64,000 nucleotides of DNA from Sambucus nigra (lineage: Eukaryota > Streptophyta > Magnoliopsida > Dipsacales > Adoxaceae): contig OX422215.1 of assembly GCA_949130495.1 (NCBI GenBank), forward strand, positions 527,665,755 through 527,729,754, in the 5' to 3' direction. Numbering within the stretch: position 1 is the stretch's first letter; every line of letters begins with the position of its first letter. Under the pieces are notes generated by a model, which was not told the origin of the DNA, ran no database searches, and was given only the letters and a program-made list of their open reading frames with translations. The position numbers were made by a program, and so were the translations under genes. Below are positions 1-11,200 of the stretch, one piece after another.

Positions 1-659
1 ATCTAAGAGAAAATATGATCAATATCCAAGAGGAAAAAGAATGGTTTTGAATTTTTACTCCCTTGTAGAAGATGTGAAATATGTGAATTAACATATGTCA
101 AATCTTTTTCCTTGATGTAACTCATTACATAAACGTGTTTGCCCAGAACATTTTCAAGAAGAGTCATAGATTCTTAACGTTCATGATGAAAATTGTCTAA
201 CACTGAATATAAACATATATATATATATATATATTATTTTTTTATGAATCAAATTGATGAGAACTTTTAAAGAAGATCTGGATCAGAATTGTGATTATCG
301 AGAGAGAGAAATTGTTCTTGATTTTAACTTTTCCCATTCTCTGATTAAAAATATGATGGAAATTTGAATAGACATCAAAGATCTTACAAAATTTATAATG
401 AAAATTATCAAATCTTACCATCGTCATATATATTGGTATATGTAATCATTTAAAATATTTATTCCATGATATAAAATTAAAAATTGAGAATCAAGCAAAA
501 AGTTATGATTTATGAAATCCATTATTTTTCAGATTTCTAAATAAGAATTAATCTAACAATTATGATTTTAAAATCATGATATGCAATATTTTGCAGATAA
601 AAAATGGACAATTAATTTATGTATATAAACATAAAAATCATGATTGAATCAAAAGATGT
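1..659 (-). mobile_element. Internal fragment of non-autonomous element B, left of the A insertion
   Basis: This stretch is a near-identical repeat of 18970-19662 and continues at 12805-12894 after element A is removed. The main difference is a shorter AT run (about 214-235 here, 19184-19238 in the other copy). It is the primer-proximal part of a B internal region on the minus strand and runs off the left edge. The 61-codon minus ORF at 242-427 recurs in the other copy only because the DNA is duplicated. It contains no recognisable gene. Confidence 0.85.
655..659. repeat. Left target-site duplication of element A (GATGT)
   Basis: GATGT directly precedes the 5' LTR of element A and recurs at 12800-12804 directly after the 3' LTR. 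The unfilled homologous site at 19658-19662 carries a single GATGT, which confirms insertion with a 5-bp duplication. Confidence 0.95.
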
Positions 660-704
660 TGCTGATACCAAAATTAATATGCTGATGTGGACGAATAATA
701 CGAA

Positions 705-726
705 GACACGTGTCAATCTACGTGGC
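705..726 (+). promoter_or_regulatory. G-box (GACACGTGTC) and ABRE-like TACGTGGC pair in LTR U3
   Basis: A perfect 10-bp palindrome with the CACGTG core (705-714) is followed by TACGTGGC (719-726). In plants these motifs bind bZIP/bHLH factors and, in combination, are associated with abscisic acid and stress responses. The 3' LTR has the same pair. The D LTR keeps the second motif only in altered form, and the B LTR (13465-13474) has a CCTACGTGGC on its own strand. A regulatory role is inferred from motif identity only. Confidence 0.4.
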
Positions 727-787
727 ATGATAGCAGCGAGGAAGTTCATTTCCCGACCAATCATGCTTCTTTCCGAGCAACGAGGAT

Positions 788-878
788 ACACCGAGGAACT
801 CTAGCACACCGAGGAACTCTAGCGCACCGAGGAACTCTAGCGCACCGAGGTACTCTAGTTCTCCGAGGAACTCCTGAT
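788..878 (+). repeat. 18-bp tandem repeat in the A 5' LTR
   Basis: Imperfect copies of CACCGAGGAACTCTAGCG. One unit fewer is present in the 3' LTR, which accounts for the whole 18-bp length difference between the two LTRs. Confidence 0.85.
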
Positions 879-1057
879 CAGCGAGCAGCTATGGCGGTCT
901 GAGCTGCACCTCGGTCGTACCATTAATTGCCAGATAATCAACAGTTCAGATATTCATTGAATGCTTATATTCTTGACGCACATGCTGCATTAAATGTATT
1001 ACCCTTTCACATGTATATCATTTAATGTATCGAACCTTTCATGCACAGCCTCAAGGC

Positions 1058-1065
1058 TATAAATA
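1058..1065 (+). promoter_or_regulatory. TATA box of the A 5' LTR
   Basis: TATAAATA, about 200 bp before the LTR end, in the position expected for the U3/R boundary. The same motif occurs at 12601-12608 in the 3' LTR, and on the minus strand in the B LTRs (13142-13149, 20000-20007) and the D LTR (56620-56627). Confidence 0.7.
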
Positions 1066-1256
1066 CCTTGTATCAAACCCATTCAAGGGGACCGGAATTT
1101 CTTGAGAGAACTTGTAATCAAGAATTCTGCAAACACTCAGCAATAACATAACAGTGGACGTAGGCTTTATTCCTAGCCGAACCACTTTAAAAATCTTTGT
1201 CTTATTTATTTATCTGTGATTGAATAATTAGAGCAATCTAGTTTTTTACATCAACA

Positions 1257-1277
1257 GATTGGCGTCGTCTGTGGGAA
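1257..1277 (+). promoter_or_regulatory. Primer-binding site of element A
   Basis: GATTGGCGTCGTCTGTGGGA follows the LTR end directly. It matches, with one or two changes, the primer-binding sites of both B copies (12868-12894 and 19727-19752, minus). The cognate tRNA was not assigned. Confidence 0.75.
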
Positions 1278-1319
1278 ACGACTGTTACTATCGTTTTTCG
1301 CAAAAATCATTTGTTATCA

Positions 1320-2990
1320 ATGGCAGATAATCCAGAATCCAGTAATCGAAATGCTGGAAATGCTGGAAATCCTCAAAATCCATCTGCAACTCCAGATCTG
1401 GCTGGAATTATGACAAATCTGGCTCAAGGACAAACCGCCATGCAAGAATCTATAAGGCAACTCATTCAAACTCTTCAAGGCGGTGCACCTACCTATTCAG
1501 GACAACGGAGTGATCATGGGCAATCACGATCCAGACGTACTGCGTCATATCGCAATGGGGAGTCTAATGATTATTCTTATCAACCTGGGCGAACCTCATC
1601 GATACGGGCTACGGATACAAATCAACCTATATCTCTCTCTCCGGAGAGAACCAGCGCTTTGGAAAGATTAAGCAGGGCGTCTCCTTTCAGTCGATTAGGA
1701 CCAAGGAGGAATATGAGTCCACCTAGAGCTCCATCGAGAAGTTTTCGGCCACCATCAGGTTTGAGAGAAGGATCAGCACAATCACGACCAGCTACTCGTC
1801 GAGATAAATCTCAGGAAGCTACGTCAGAACAATCAGTTGCTCGGACTAAACAGCCTGAGGAAGGAAATGAAGCATGGAAAGGTTCCATTCAGCGGTTGGA
1901 GGATAGACTGGGCGAAATGGCTAAGGCAAGAAACCCCTTACAGAGAACTTTTGTTCAAGGGACACCTTTTGTGCAAGCCATTGTGGATTTTCCTACACCA
2001 TCGAAATTCAAAGCACCTGTGGTGACCCCCAAGTATGATGGAAAGACATATCTTGTACTTCATATAGAACAATACCAAGCTGCCGCCGACATATATGCCG
2101 TCCCTGACGAGATGAGGTGTAGAGCATTCTCGGGAACTCTTACCGGATCTGCACAGATATGGTATAACAATCTTCCTCGGGGTAAGATTTCAACTTTTAT
2201 TCAATTAGCCGAGTTGTTCATTGGGAACTTTTGTTTTGGGGCGAAGCCGATAAAGCGAGTAGCACATTTGTTAAGTGTTAGACAAAAATCAGGTGAAAGT
2301 ACTAGAGACTACATAACTCGTTTTAATAACGAGAAGTTGGAAGTCGTAGATTACGAAGAAAAGACAACAATCACTGCTTTGATGAGTGGTTTGCTACCTA
2401 ATAAGTTGTACTACACCTTGGCCAAAGATCCACCTAAAACTATGTCCGAGTTGATGGCAAAAGCAGCCAAAATTATGAATGCCGAGGAGGCTATGGCTGC
2501 GAAGAAGAATATGGATAAAGAAGAAAAAGTGGAGGTCGACAAGTCTAAGAAGAAAGATCAGAAAGGTAATGGTGGTGACAAGCATTACAGGAATAATAGG
2601 ACAACGTTGGAAGTCCTAAAGAAGTACGATAATTATACCCCATTGAAAATGGGTATTAATCATGTTTTGTAAGAAATCAAGAACAGCGAGGAAATCAAGT
2701 GGCCAGAGAAACTGAAGACAAATCTCGATCTGAGGAATAAGGCCAAATATTGCGAGTTTCACAAAGATCATGGCCATATGACCAAAAACTGCATAGCCCT
2801 TCAGAACGAGATTAAAACACTCATTCGAAGAGGAAAGTTGTCAAAGTATGTAGATCGTAGAGGTGAAAGGAAGAATGATGACAGAACTAGAGAGAGATCT
2901 AGATCTCCTCATCGTGCAGAGGAGAAAAAGAAGAGGGATCATGAAGATGATCCAGATGATGACCCTGATCTTCCCAAGAAGCCAAGGCAG
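1320..2990 (+). pseudogene. gag: gag of element A, interrupted by an in-frame stop
   Basis: Codes for the structural Gag that packages element RNA in cytoplasmic particles. ATG 1320 is preferred to the upstream TTG because it follows the leader and begins a typical low-complexity N-terminus. Residues ~1-200 are Q/S/R-rich. The Retrotrans_gag-type core is at roughly residues 205-395 (WYNNLP and the SGLLPNKLYY stretch). TAA at 2670-2672 then stops the frame. Beyond it the same frame continues through a variant zinc knuckle (C-x2-H-x5-H-x4-C, 2751-2792) and a basic R/S/D/E linker into pol. The stop falls before the nucleic-acid-binding knuckle, so it is inactivating and not a normal gag/pol boundary. 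The gag/protease border is approximate. Confidence 0.85.
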
Positions 2991-4508
2991 CCTGAACGAG
3001 AGGTATTTTCCATTCGTTTTGGGTCATTTAATTGTAATGTTATTACAGGAGGAGATGCAGGAGGAGGAGACCTTACTGCAGAAAGAAAAGCTTACCTCGG
3101 AGAGGCTCAAGCTTGTTCATATATTCAGCGAATAAATCTGGCCGAGGATGATCGTCCGAGGAAGGTAAACAAAGAGAAGCTAGTGATTGGTTTTTCAAAA
3201 AATGACCTGGCAGGTGTTCTTTACCCTCATGATGATCCTTTGGTGATCAAAATGAGGATGAAGGATGTGGTCATTTCAAGGGTGTTAGTAGACAATGGTA
3301 GTTCGGCAGACATCATGTACTATTCATGCTTTGATAGCTTGAATTTAAAATTATCTCAATTGGAACCTTATCACAGACCCCTTCTGGGTTTTGCTGGCGA
3401 GAAAGTTTTTCCACTTGGGACGATCAAGTTGGATATACTCATTGGAACTTGGCCTGCTTGTCGAACAGAAAGAATACGCTTCTTTGTGATGGATAAGAAT
3501 GTGCAGTCAGCCTACAACATCATCATGGGAAGAGTTGGATTGAAGAAATTTGAAGCAGTTCCATCTACAGTACATCAGTGTTTGAAATTCCCAACGAATT
3601 TTGGAGTCGGAATTATGAAAGGTGATCAAAAAGTAGCTCGGGAATGCTATTATTCGTCTGCCGAGCAAGAGGAACTTGAAGAGTCAAGGAAAAAGACTAC
3701 TACTTACCAAGTGGAGGAAGGTACAGAAATTGAAACTCTTGACCCTAGAGATGAATCTCAACTCGTAAAAGGGCAGGTGGTGGAATCTACAGAAAATGTT
3801 ATTCTGGACGACGAGCATCCTGAACGAGTAACCCAGATAGGATCGTCGTTGGATGTTTCAATAAAACAGGAGTTGATAACTTTTTTGAGAAACAGGAAGA
3901 ATACTTTTGCTTGGAGTCATGAAGACATGCCAGGTATAGATCCAAACTTCTTATGTCACGAGCTCAATGTGAATAAGGAGATCAAGCCTGTGAAGCAAAG
4001 AAGAAGAGTGTTTAGTCCCGAGAAGAATCAGGCCATACAAGAGGAGGTCGAGAAACTTCAGAAAGCCCAATTCATTGAAGATGTGAAATATCCAGATTGG
4101 TTGGCAAATGTGGTGATGGTAAAGAAGAAGAACAACAAATGGAGAATGTGTGTTGATTTCACTGATCTCAACAAGGCATGCCCAAAAGATCATTTTCCAT
4201 TGCCCAGAATTGATCAACTAGTGGATGCTACCTCGGGACATGAGCTACTCAGCTTTATGGATGCTTATTCTTGCTACAATCAGATCAAAATGAAACCGGA
4301 AGACAGGGAAAGTACTTCTTTTATTACCCCAAGGGGAACTTATTGTTATAATGTTATGCCTTTTGGTTTAAAAAATGCAGGTGCAACATATCAGCGGCTG
4401 ATGAACAAGGTTTTTGCCGAACAAATCAGTTGCAATATGGAAGTCTATGTCGACGACATGCTCACCAAAAGCAAGAGAGCTACTGATCATCTAGTTGACT
4501 TAGGCTAG
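2991..4508 (+). pseudogene. pol: Protease and N-terminal reverse transcriptase of element A
   Basis: Same frame as gag. The aspartic protease has catalytic Asp at 3291-3293 in VDNGSSAD, then a second protease motif (NIIMGR). The RT begins around 3960: the WRMCVDFTDLNKACP block, the FMDAYSCYNQIKM block with the first catalytic Asp, PFGLKNAGATYQ, and YVDD at 4446-4457. TAG at 4506-4508 cuts the protein shortly after the catalytic site; homologous coding continues in the same frame right after it. All RT catalytic residues are present. Confidence 0.9.
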
Positions 4509-5258
4509 ACCTTTGATCAACTGGATAAATACCAAATGAAGTTCAACCCGACGAAGTGTACCTTTGGAGTACGAGAAGGAATGTTTCTCGGATACATCGT
4601 CTATCAACGAGGTATTGAGGCAAATCCAGAAAAGATCAAAGCTCTTTTAGGGCTGCGATCCCCAACGACGAGGAAAGAAGTACAGAGTCTTACAGGACGA
4701 GTTGCAGCGCTCAACAGATTTGTATCCCAAGCAACTGATAAATGCCTCCCATTCTTCAAAACACTGCGAAAAAGTTTTGAGTGGACTGACGAATGTGAAA
4801 AGGCTTTTCAAGACTTGAAGAAATATTTGGGAGCACCACCATTGTTGTCCAGGCCAATAACCGGAGAGATATTGTACTTGTATTTGGTAGTATCAGAAAA
4901 TACAGTTAGTTCAGCATTGATCAGATTGGAGAATGGAATCCAGAAACCTATCTATTACACAAGTAAAGCTTTCCGAGGTGCAGAAATCAGATACCCAAAG
5001 CTAGAAAAATTGGCATTAGCATTAATTGAAGCAAGTAGAAGAATGAGGCCATACTTCCAGGCCCATACAATCATTGTGTATACCGACATGCCATTAAGAC
5101 AAGCCCTTCACAAGCCAGAAAAGTCAGGAAGATTGATGTATTGGGCAATAGAACTCGGTGAATATGACATTGTGTATGAACCAAGATCATCATTGAAGGG
5201 GCAAGCTGTAGCAGATTTTATAGCAGAGTTCACATACCCTGATACCCCCGAGGAATAA
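4509..5258 (+). pseudogene. pol: C-terminal RT (thumb/connection) and first RNase H of element A
   Basis: Frame continues from the upstream RT with no indel. The first part has the typical post-catalytic segment (KCTFGV, GYIV, the AALNRFVSQATDKCLPFF block), then the gypsy-type RNase H region (about 4840-5235) containing YYTSKAF and YTDMPLRQAL. This RNase H lacks a clear full catalytic set by eye, as is usual in Tat elements where a second RNase H follows. TAA at 5256-5258 ends it in the same frame as the next segment. Confidence 0.85.
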
Positions 5259-7208
5259 AAGGTACTTGCTGACCTACCTGTGGACGATACAGGATCAACA
5301 GACACAGATCCAGACCAACCAAGGTTGGTAAAAGGACTTGTGGATGTAAAAAAATCATCATACCCAGACCAACTACGGTTGGTAAAAGGGCGCGAACAGC
5401 TGACCGACGAGGAACGAAGGATACCCGGGGATGATGAAACAAAACAGCAGATATTTTACCGAGGAACTCTGACGGACAAGAAATTTGAAGACGAGGTACC
5501 TACATGGAAATTATATGTAGATGGATCATCGTGCATAGCTGGTTGTGGAGCAGGAATTGTTTTAAACACCCCAGATGATATTGACATGGAGTATGCCTTG
5601 AGATTCCAATTCAAAGCCTCCAATAATGAGGCTGAGTATGAGGCTATGATAGCAGGTTTTCATTTGGCGAAAGTTATGGAGGCACGGCAAATAATTATTT
5701 TCAGTGATTCTCAATTAATTGTGAATCAAATGATGGGAGTATATGCAGTTAAGGGAGAATTAATGGTGAAGTACCATGCAAAGGCGATGGAGTTATTGGC
5801 AGAATTTGATGCTATTCAATTGGTGAGAATACCGAGGATGGAGAATGCTAGAGCAGACGCATTGGCCCGATTAGCGTCAGCTACGCGCACCGAGCTACGA
5901 AGAACGATACCAATTGAAGTATTAGAAAGTCGGAGCATAGAAGAAGACCTGATGGTGAATATAATAACCCTTGATTTAGGACCATCTTGGATGGATCCTA
6001 TCAGGGCATACATTGAAGAAGGAGAATTACCGGAGGACAAACTAGCTGCCAAGAAATTGAAGTATAAAGTTGCTCGATATGTGTTAACTAATGGTGTTTT
6101 GTATAGACGAGGAATTATGGCAGGTTTACAGAGATGTGTGCATCCATCTGAAGTCAAAGAATTGATTGAAGAAATCCATGAAGGATCTTGTGGAGCTCAT
6201 GTAGCAGGTCGGACACTTTTGCAAAGGGTAATGACACAGGGATATTACTGGCCGACGATGAGGGCTGATTGTATAGCCTATGCTAAGAAGTGTGACAAGT
6301 GCCAACGTTTTTCCTCCATCCGAAGAACTCCACAAGCATTGTTGACACCCATAACTTCACCTTGGCCATTTGCCATGTGGGGGGTTGATCTGGTTGGACC
6401 ATTGCCGATGACCCGAGGAAGGTTCAAGTATCTCGTCGTGGCAGTAGATTATTTTACTAAGTGGGTGGAGGCTGAACCACTAATTGATATGACGTATGAG
6501 AAGGTATATCAGTTCATTTGGAAGAACATCATTTGTCGATATGGTCTCCCCCATGCTTTCATCACAGACCATGGAACACAATTCGATAATGAAGAATTTG
6601 CGGCCTATTGTCATCAGTCGAACATTTTGAAGTATCATTCAGCACCAGGCCATCCCCAAAGCAATGGACAGACTGAGGTGACAATCAGAACATTACTAAA
6701 TGGTTTGAAGAAGAGGTTAAGTGAAGCTAAAGCAAATTGGATCAATGAGCTCCAATCAATACTATGGGCTTACCGAACAACTCCCCGAGCAACAACTGGA
6801 GAATCACCATATATGTTAGCATTTGGAAGTGAAGCTGTGATACCTGCCGAGTTGGGTCTCCCAACGCATAGAGTACTGAATTTTAATTCCCCGGTCAGCT
6901 ATTTGATGAGAAGATTGGATTTGGATATGCTCGAGGAGGTTAGAGAAGAGGCAGCCATTAGGAATGCTGCTTACCAACAACGTACAGCTCTATTTTACAA
7001 CAAAAAGGTGAAGAAATGTGAATTAAAAGAAGGGGATTATGTGCTAAAGAAAGTCATTCAGAAGCAAAATAAGTTGGAAGCAAACTGGCATGGACCTTAC
7101 CGAGTTACAGAGGTTGTTCTTCCAGGAACTTACAGAATAGCAACTCTAGAAGGAGAAGAATTTAAGAATGCGTGGAATGCTGAACACCTACGCAAGTATT
7201 ATCAGTAA
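5259..7208 (+). pseudogene. pol: Archaeal-like RNase H and integrase of element A
   Basis: Open from 5259 to the final TAA at 7206-7208. A ~75-residue linker holds two DNA dyads (5314-5329, 5368-5383). The second RNase H (about 5505-5880) shows YVDGSS, NNEAEYEA, SDSQLIVNQM and ADALARLAS, the archaeal-like RNase H pattern of the Tat clade. Integrase follows: an HHCC finger (HEGSCGAH to CDKC, about 6178-6300), catalytic Asp at 6387, Asp at 6567 and Glu at 6675 (D-x59-D-x35-E), and a C-terminal GPY motif near 7100. All listed catalytic residues are intact. The piece is called pseudogene only because upstream stops separate it from gag and RT. Confidence 0.9.
5314..5383 (+). repeat. Two ACCAAC-N4-GTTGGT dyads inside the pol reading frame
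   Basis: ACCAACCAAGGTTGGT at 5314-5329 and ACCAACTACGGTTGGT at 5368-5383. Both are followed by AAAAGG and encode QPRLVKG and QLRLVKG. The surrounding ~90 bp resembles the 138-bp tandem repeat of copy D (61576-62190, read on minus), for example in the stretch ending GGTTGGTAAAAGGGCG. Confidence 0.8.
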
Positions 7209-7238
7209 TGTAAAATGTAAAGCTTTTCCTTCAGTATG

Positions 7239-7244
7239 AATAAA
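7239..7244 (+). terminator. Candidate polyadenylation signal after pol
   Basis: AATAAA 31 bp after the pol stop. It would end a transcript before the repeat spacer and the convergent antisense gene, whereas the genomic RNA must read on to the 3' LTR. Support is the motif and its position only. Confidence 0.35.
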
Positions 7245-7312
7245 ACGAGGATGTTTCACCATTTTCTTTCTGTTGCAAGTTTTTCGGGGAATACTAGTGT
7301 AATACACTACGC

Positions 7313-7780
7313 AAAATGCTCTAAGGAGCCAAAAAGTGCTCTAAGGAGCCAAATGCTCTAAGGGGCCAAAAAATGCTCTAAGGAGCCAAAAAGTGCTCTA
7401 AGGAGCAAAAAGTGCTCTAAGGAGCCAAATGCTCTAAGGAGCCAAAAAGTGCTCTACGGAGCCAAATGCTCTAAGGAGCCAAAAAATGCTCTAAGGAGCC
7501 AAACAGTGCTCTAAGGAGCCAAAAAGCGCTCTAAGGAGCCAAAAAATACTCCTTTGGTTAGGAGGCGCTCTAAGGAGCCAAAAAGCGCTCTAAGGAGCCA
7601 AAAAATACTCCTTTGGTTAGGAGGCGCTCTAAGGAGCCAAAAGCTCTAAGGAGCCAAAAAATACTCCTTTGGTTAGGAGGCGCTCTAAGGAGCCAAAAAA
7701 TACTCCTTTGGTTAGGAGGCGCTCTAAGGAGCCAAAAGCTCTAAGGAGCCAAAAATACTCCTTTGGTTAGGAAAAACAAA
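7313..7780. repeat. Minisatellite in the A spacer (18-bp unit, composite in its second half)
   Basis: About twenty-five copies of GCTCTAAGGAGCCAAAAA with small length variants. The second half alternates these with ACTCCTTTGGTTAGGAGGC. Each unit contains a short dyad (CTC..GAG or CTCC..GGAG). It lies between the convergent pol (plus) and antisense gene (minus). At the same place D has a different, 138-bp repeat. Confidence 0.9.
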
Positions 7781-7794
7781 ATATTCCAAAATAC

Positions 7795-7985
7795 ACCAAG
7801 TATAGTTGGTCGGGGATAAAGACTCACTAACTGTAGTTGGTCGACGAGGACAAATTATTGAACTTAGTTGGTCGGACACATTTCTATATTGAACCAAGTA
7901 TGGCTGGTCAGGGATGAAAATCCATCAACTGTAGTTGGTCGACAAACATTATTTATCCACCTTGGTTGGTCGGAAACAGTTTGAA
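7795..7985. repeat. Spaced TTGGTCGG motifs in the A spacer
   Basis: Five spaced TTGGTCGG/TTGGTCGA-type motifs (one as TGGTCAGG) about 30-45 bp apart, most preceded by TAGTTGGTC. They correspond to the minus-strand CCGACCAAC motifs at 61325-61480 in D. No coding capacity. Confidence 0.7.
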
Positions 7986-8221
7986 CAATTTATACGTATT
8001 ATTAAGTGATTGGACAACCTTGATACTTGTAACTTTTTATTAAGTTGCTCAATGAACAATATTATTGTTATCTTTTTAACAGATACATATGCATAAGTGT
8101 AAAGTGTTTGATAAACACGAGATAATACCAATACAGATTTACAAACAAAAATGAAGTCTTTCATTAAAAATTCAAAATAAATTACAAGTTACATGAATGT
8201 ACTAACTGTTACATTGAAAAC

Positions 8222-11200
8222 CTATTCTATTGGTTTCTTTCCTTTATTTTTTGAAACAGGCTCCTCGTCAGCAGGAGGATCCTCTAGGCAAAGAGGAGAA
8301 TTAATGAAATTAACATCCCTGAGCATTCTGACGTTCATCACAGAAGGTGTATCCAAGAGATGCTCAGGACGAGACAATTCAACCTGAGAATGAAGGCTAT
8401 AATCACCAAGGTACTTTGAAATCAAGCTACGAGGAATGGAACGAGCTGGGATCCATGCCATGTCCAATTTGAAAGGTGGTCCAGGCAAGTCTAATAATGA
8501 TGGGGCATGATAATCCCATAAATAATGCCCTTGCTCCAATTTTAACACACCCAGTGCGTTCAACCATCCTTGCTTGTAACCTTCATTGTTGGCATGTTCA
8601 ATACGAGCATCCAGATGAACAAGAGCTTCATTATATCCTGCCATCCAGAATTCCCTGGGCTGCTTGTGAAATTGAAAAGTTAATCTATCCAACTGTTCAA
8701 GAAGATTTTTGGCAAAAAGATCCTTGGTATGAAGAGCAGATTTCGTTGCAGTAAGTTGATCTTCCAACGATAGATTTTTCTTGGACATTTCAGACAGAGC
8801 ACGATCCTTAGCCTTCAGTTGGAACGCTTGAGTTTCCAGAGTAGATTGTGTGCGAGCCTCTTCAACGTTGCGACTAAGAACTCTTGATCGGCTCCGAGAA
8901 GAAACTGGAGAACTTTGCTCCTCGCCAATTCCTCCTCATCCCCGAGAACCTCTTCCTCGTCCACGAGCAGTCCCAGAAACAGCAGATTTTCTTAAATTAT
9001 CCAGCTCTTGCCTTAATTTGGCATTTTCGACCTCTAAGAAAGAGAAACCCTCATCAGTGACGGGCACTAGAGCATTGGAAGATGACGCTGCAGATTCATA
9101 TTGAGCCAACTTTTTCTGTAAATTATTATTTTCTTGTTCTAGGATCTCGGCAATCTGCCTGCAAGCTTCAACTTCACCTTTTAGGGTCCTTTCCCTAATA
9201 TCATATCCAGCAATGATCTTCTTATGGCCTGTTTCAGAAGAGAGCTGCTGGTATCTATTTTCATAATCCTTGTGCAATGAAGCCAATGATGCATTGTGTT
9301 GATTTGGAAGATCTTCTATGGAACCATGAAGTTCCTCGATCAATTCGTAGTATGCCACATTATTGGCCACAGATCTATCAAGTAAATCCTTCAGATACCG
9401 GTAAGCCTCAACTGCTTGTTCTGAGGCATCGTGACCAAGGATGTCAACAATCTCTGATACACTTAGGTCTGTATGACCAACTTTATTATAGCCATTGCAC
9501 TGTCGCATCAATTCAGTATCAGGAGCAGATATCAATTCCATTCTGGCCAAAAACTAATAAAGAAGAGGAAGCAGGAGTTAATAAATAAGAGCAGACAGAG
9601 TATCAACAAAGAAGAGAAACGAAGATGTATTTTATTAGATCATCAAAAAGTTACATTGTTCGATTACAAGTAAGGAAATATAGAAATGATACCGAACAAC
9701 TTCACACCTTTTCCTTGTCCCCCAAGACTTTCTCGGGAGGCTGGGACGAGGAGCTCGGTTGCTCGGTGGTAACAACGGTTTGATCAGCAGGAATCTTCTC
9801 GGCAGGAGGAGGCATGGAAGAAATGTCCTCATTGACAGAGGGTTGAGAAGCAGAGACTGGATCACCCGTAGCCATAGAAGATTCATCTGAGACAGGCTCA
9901 TCTTCTTCTTCTTCCACAATTGCTGGAGGAGGACCAGGGAGGTGTTGTTGGAATAGCTCAGAATCGTCTTGGACCTTCAACTCTTGCAGAGCAGCTACCC
10001 AGCCATCGTGGAAGTATTTCAACTTCCCATATTGGACTTGGGATGTCATTGCAGCAATCCCTTTATCCCATCCTTTCTCCCAACCAGCGCTGAAATGTTT
10101 CTTGATTGCGACCTTTCTCCTCAACTTCTCCGAGGAGAGCTTCACATCCAATTCCTCTTTTTTGACCTTGGTATCTCGCAGGGTAGATAACGCTTCCTCT
10201 GCCTTTTTCAGTTGGCCATCATATTCCTGATGTTTAACCTCTAAACCTTTTACTTTCTCCTCCAAATTCTTGGAGGTTTCGGCCATTTTCACCTTCTCAG
10301 CTTCAGCCACAGCTAATTTTTTCTCCCAAACAGCTTTTTCGTCAACATACTGTTGACGAGATTCCTTTAAAGACTGGGTCAAACCCAACAGAGCATCCTC
10401 TACACCTGACGAGGAGCTTGAAGCTTTAATAGCTTCATCCTTCTTCACAATATTATTAAAACAGTTCACCAACTGAAAGATGAGAAAAATAGTAAAGTCA
10501 ATACAAAATGCAAGTATTCAGAGAAAGAAAGAAAAACCAGAAGTATGAGAAATTTACTGAAGCAAGGTGACGAGCAGCTAAGGATGTCAGCATATCCCTG
10601 GGAATTCTTTCATCAATACCATGGACCTCGGGTACGACCGAGCTCATTGCAGAACTTGGAAGAATGATGTTTGGAACATCAGTACCACCAGCAGGTAGAA
10701 AGGGGGCAGTTTCAGCCGGAGTAACTGAGGATGATTTCCTCAATCTCCTCAACGGGAGTTCAGAACTTTCAACCAAAGAAGTCTTGGTCGGAGAGATTGT
10801 AATTACATTTACAGGAGCATTTTTCTTGCTCGGAACCACTGGGGGCTTCTCGGTAGCCTTAGAAGACCCAGCATCCACTTTCTTAGTCCCCTCTGGGACA
10901 TCGGCTTTGTTTTTCTTGGCCCCAGCAGCAGAAGTAACATCATCAAAGAGAGCAGGAGGAGCTCTTTTCTTACCCATCCTTTGACTTAAAGGAAGATGAT
11001 AATCTGAAGATGAACCTTCTGGAGTTGAAGCTGGTTCAATAGGGCGAGCAGTATAAGAGGTTGTGTAACTCTTATACTGTAGCAGATATGAGGCAGACCT
11101 GATGTGTTCGTCTGCAATATTCTTGTGCAAACCCCAGATAAGTTTCAGATGCTTGATATTAACCTCTGATTATTTTGGAGTTCTTCTTTTGCTATCAACT

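Larger units (their letters stand above)
660..1256 (+). repeat. 5' LTR of element A (597 bp)
   Basis: Starts with TG at 660 and ends with CA at 1256, where the primer-binding site follows. It matches the 3' LTR at 12221-12799 almost base for base, but carries one extra 18-bp unit in the short array at about 788-878 (unit CACCGAGGAACTCTAGCG). A TATA box and G-box/ABRE-like motifs lie inside. Confidence 0.95.

Noticed and set aside
242..427. 61-codon minus ORF conserved at 19245-19430
   Set aside because: Conservation is fully explained by duplication of the B internal region; no domain.
1257..1277. Naming the primer tRNA of the A, B and D elements
   Set aside because: I could not match the sequence confidently to a specific plant tRNA 3' end, so it is left unassigned.
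10664..10984. Plus-strand ORF opposite exon 2 of the antisense gene
   Set aside because: Shadow of the minus-strand coding exon; the composition bias of the real exon keeps the opposite frame open.
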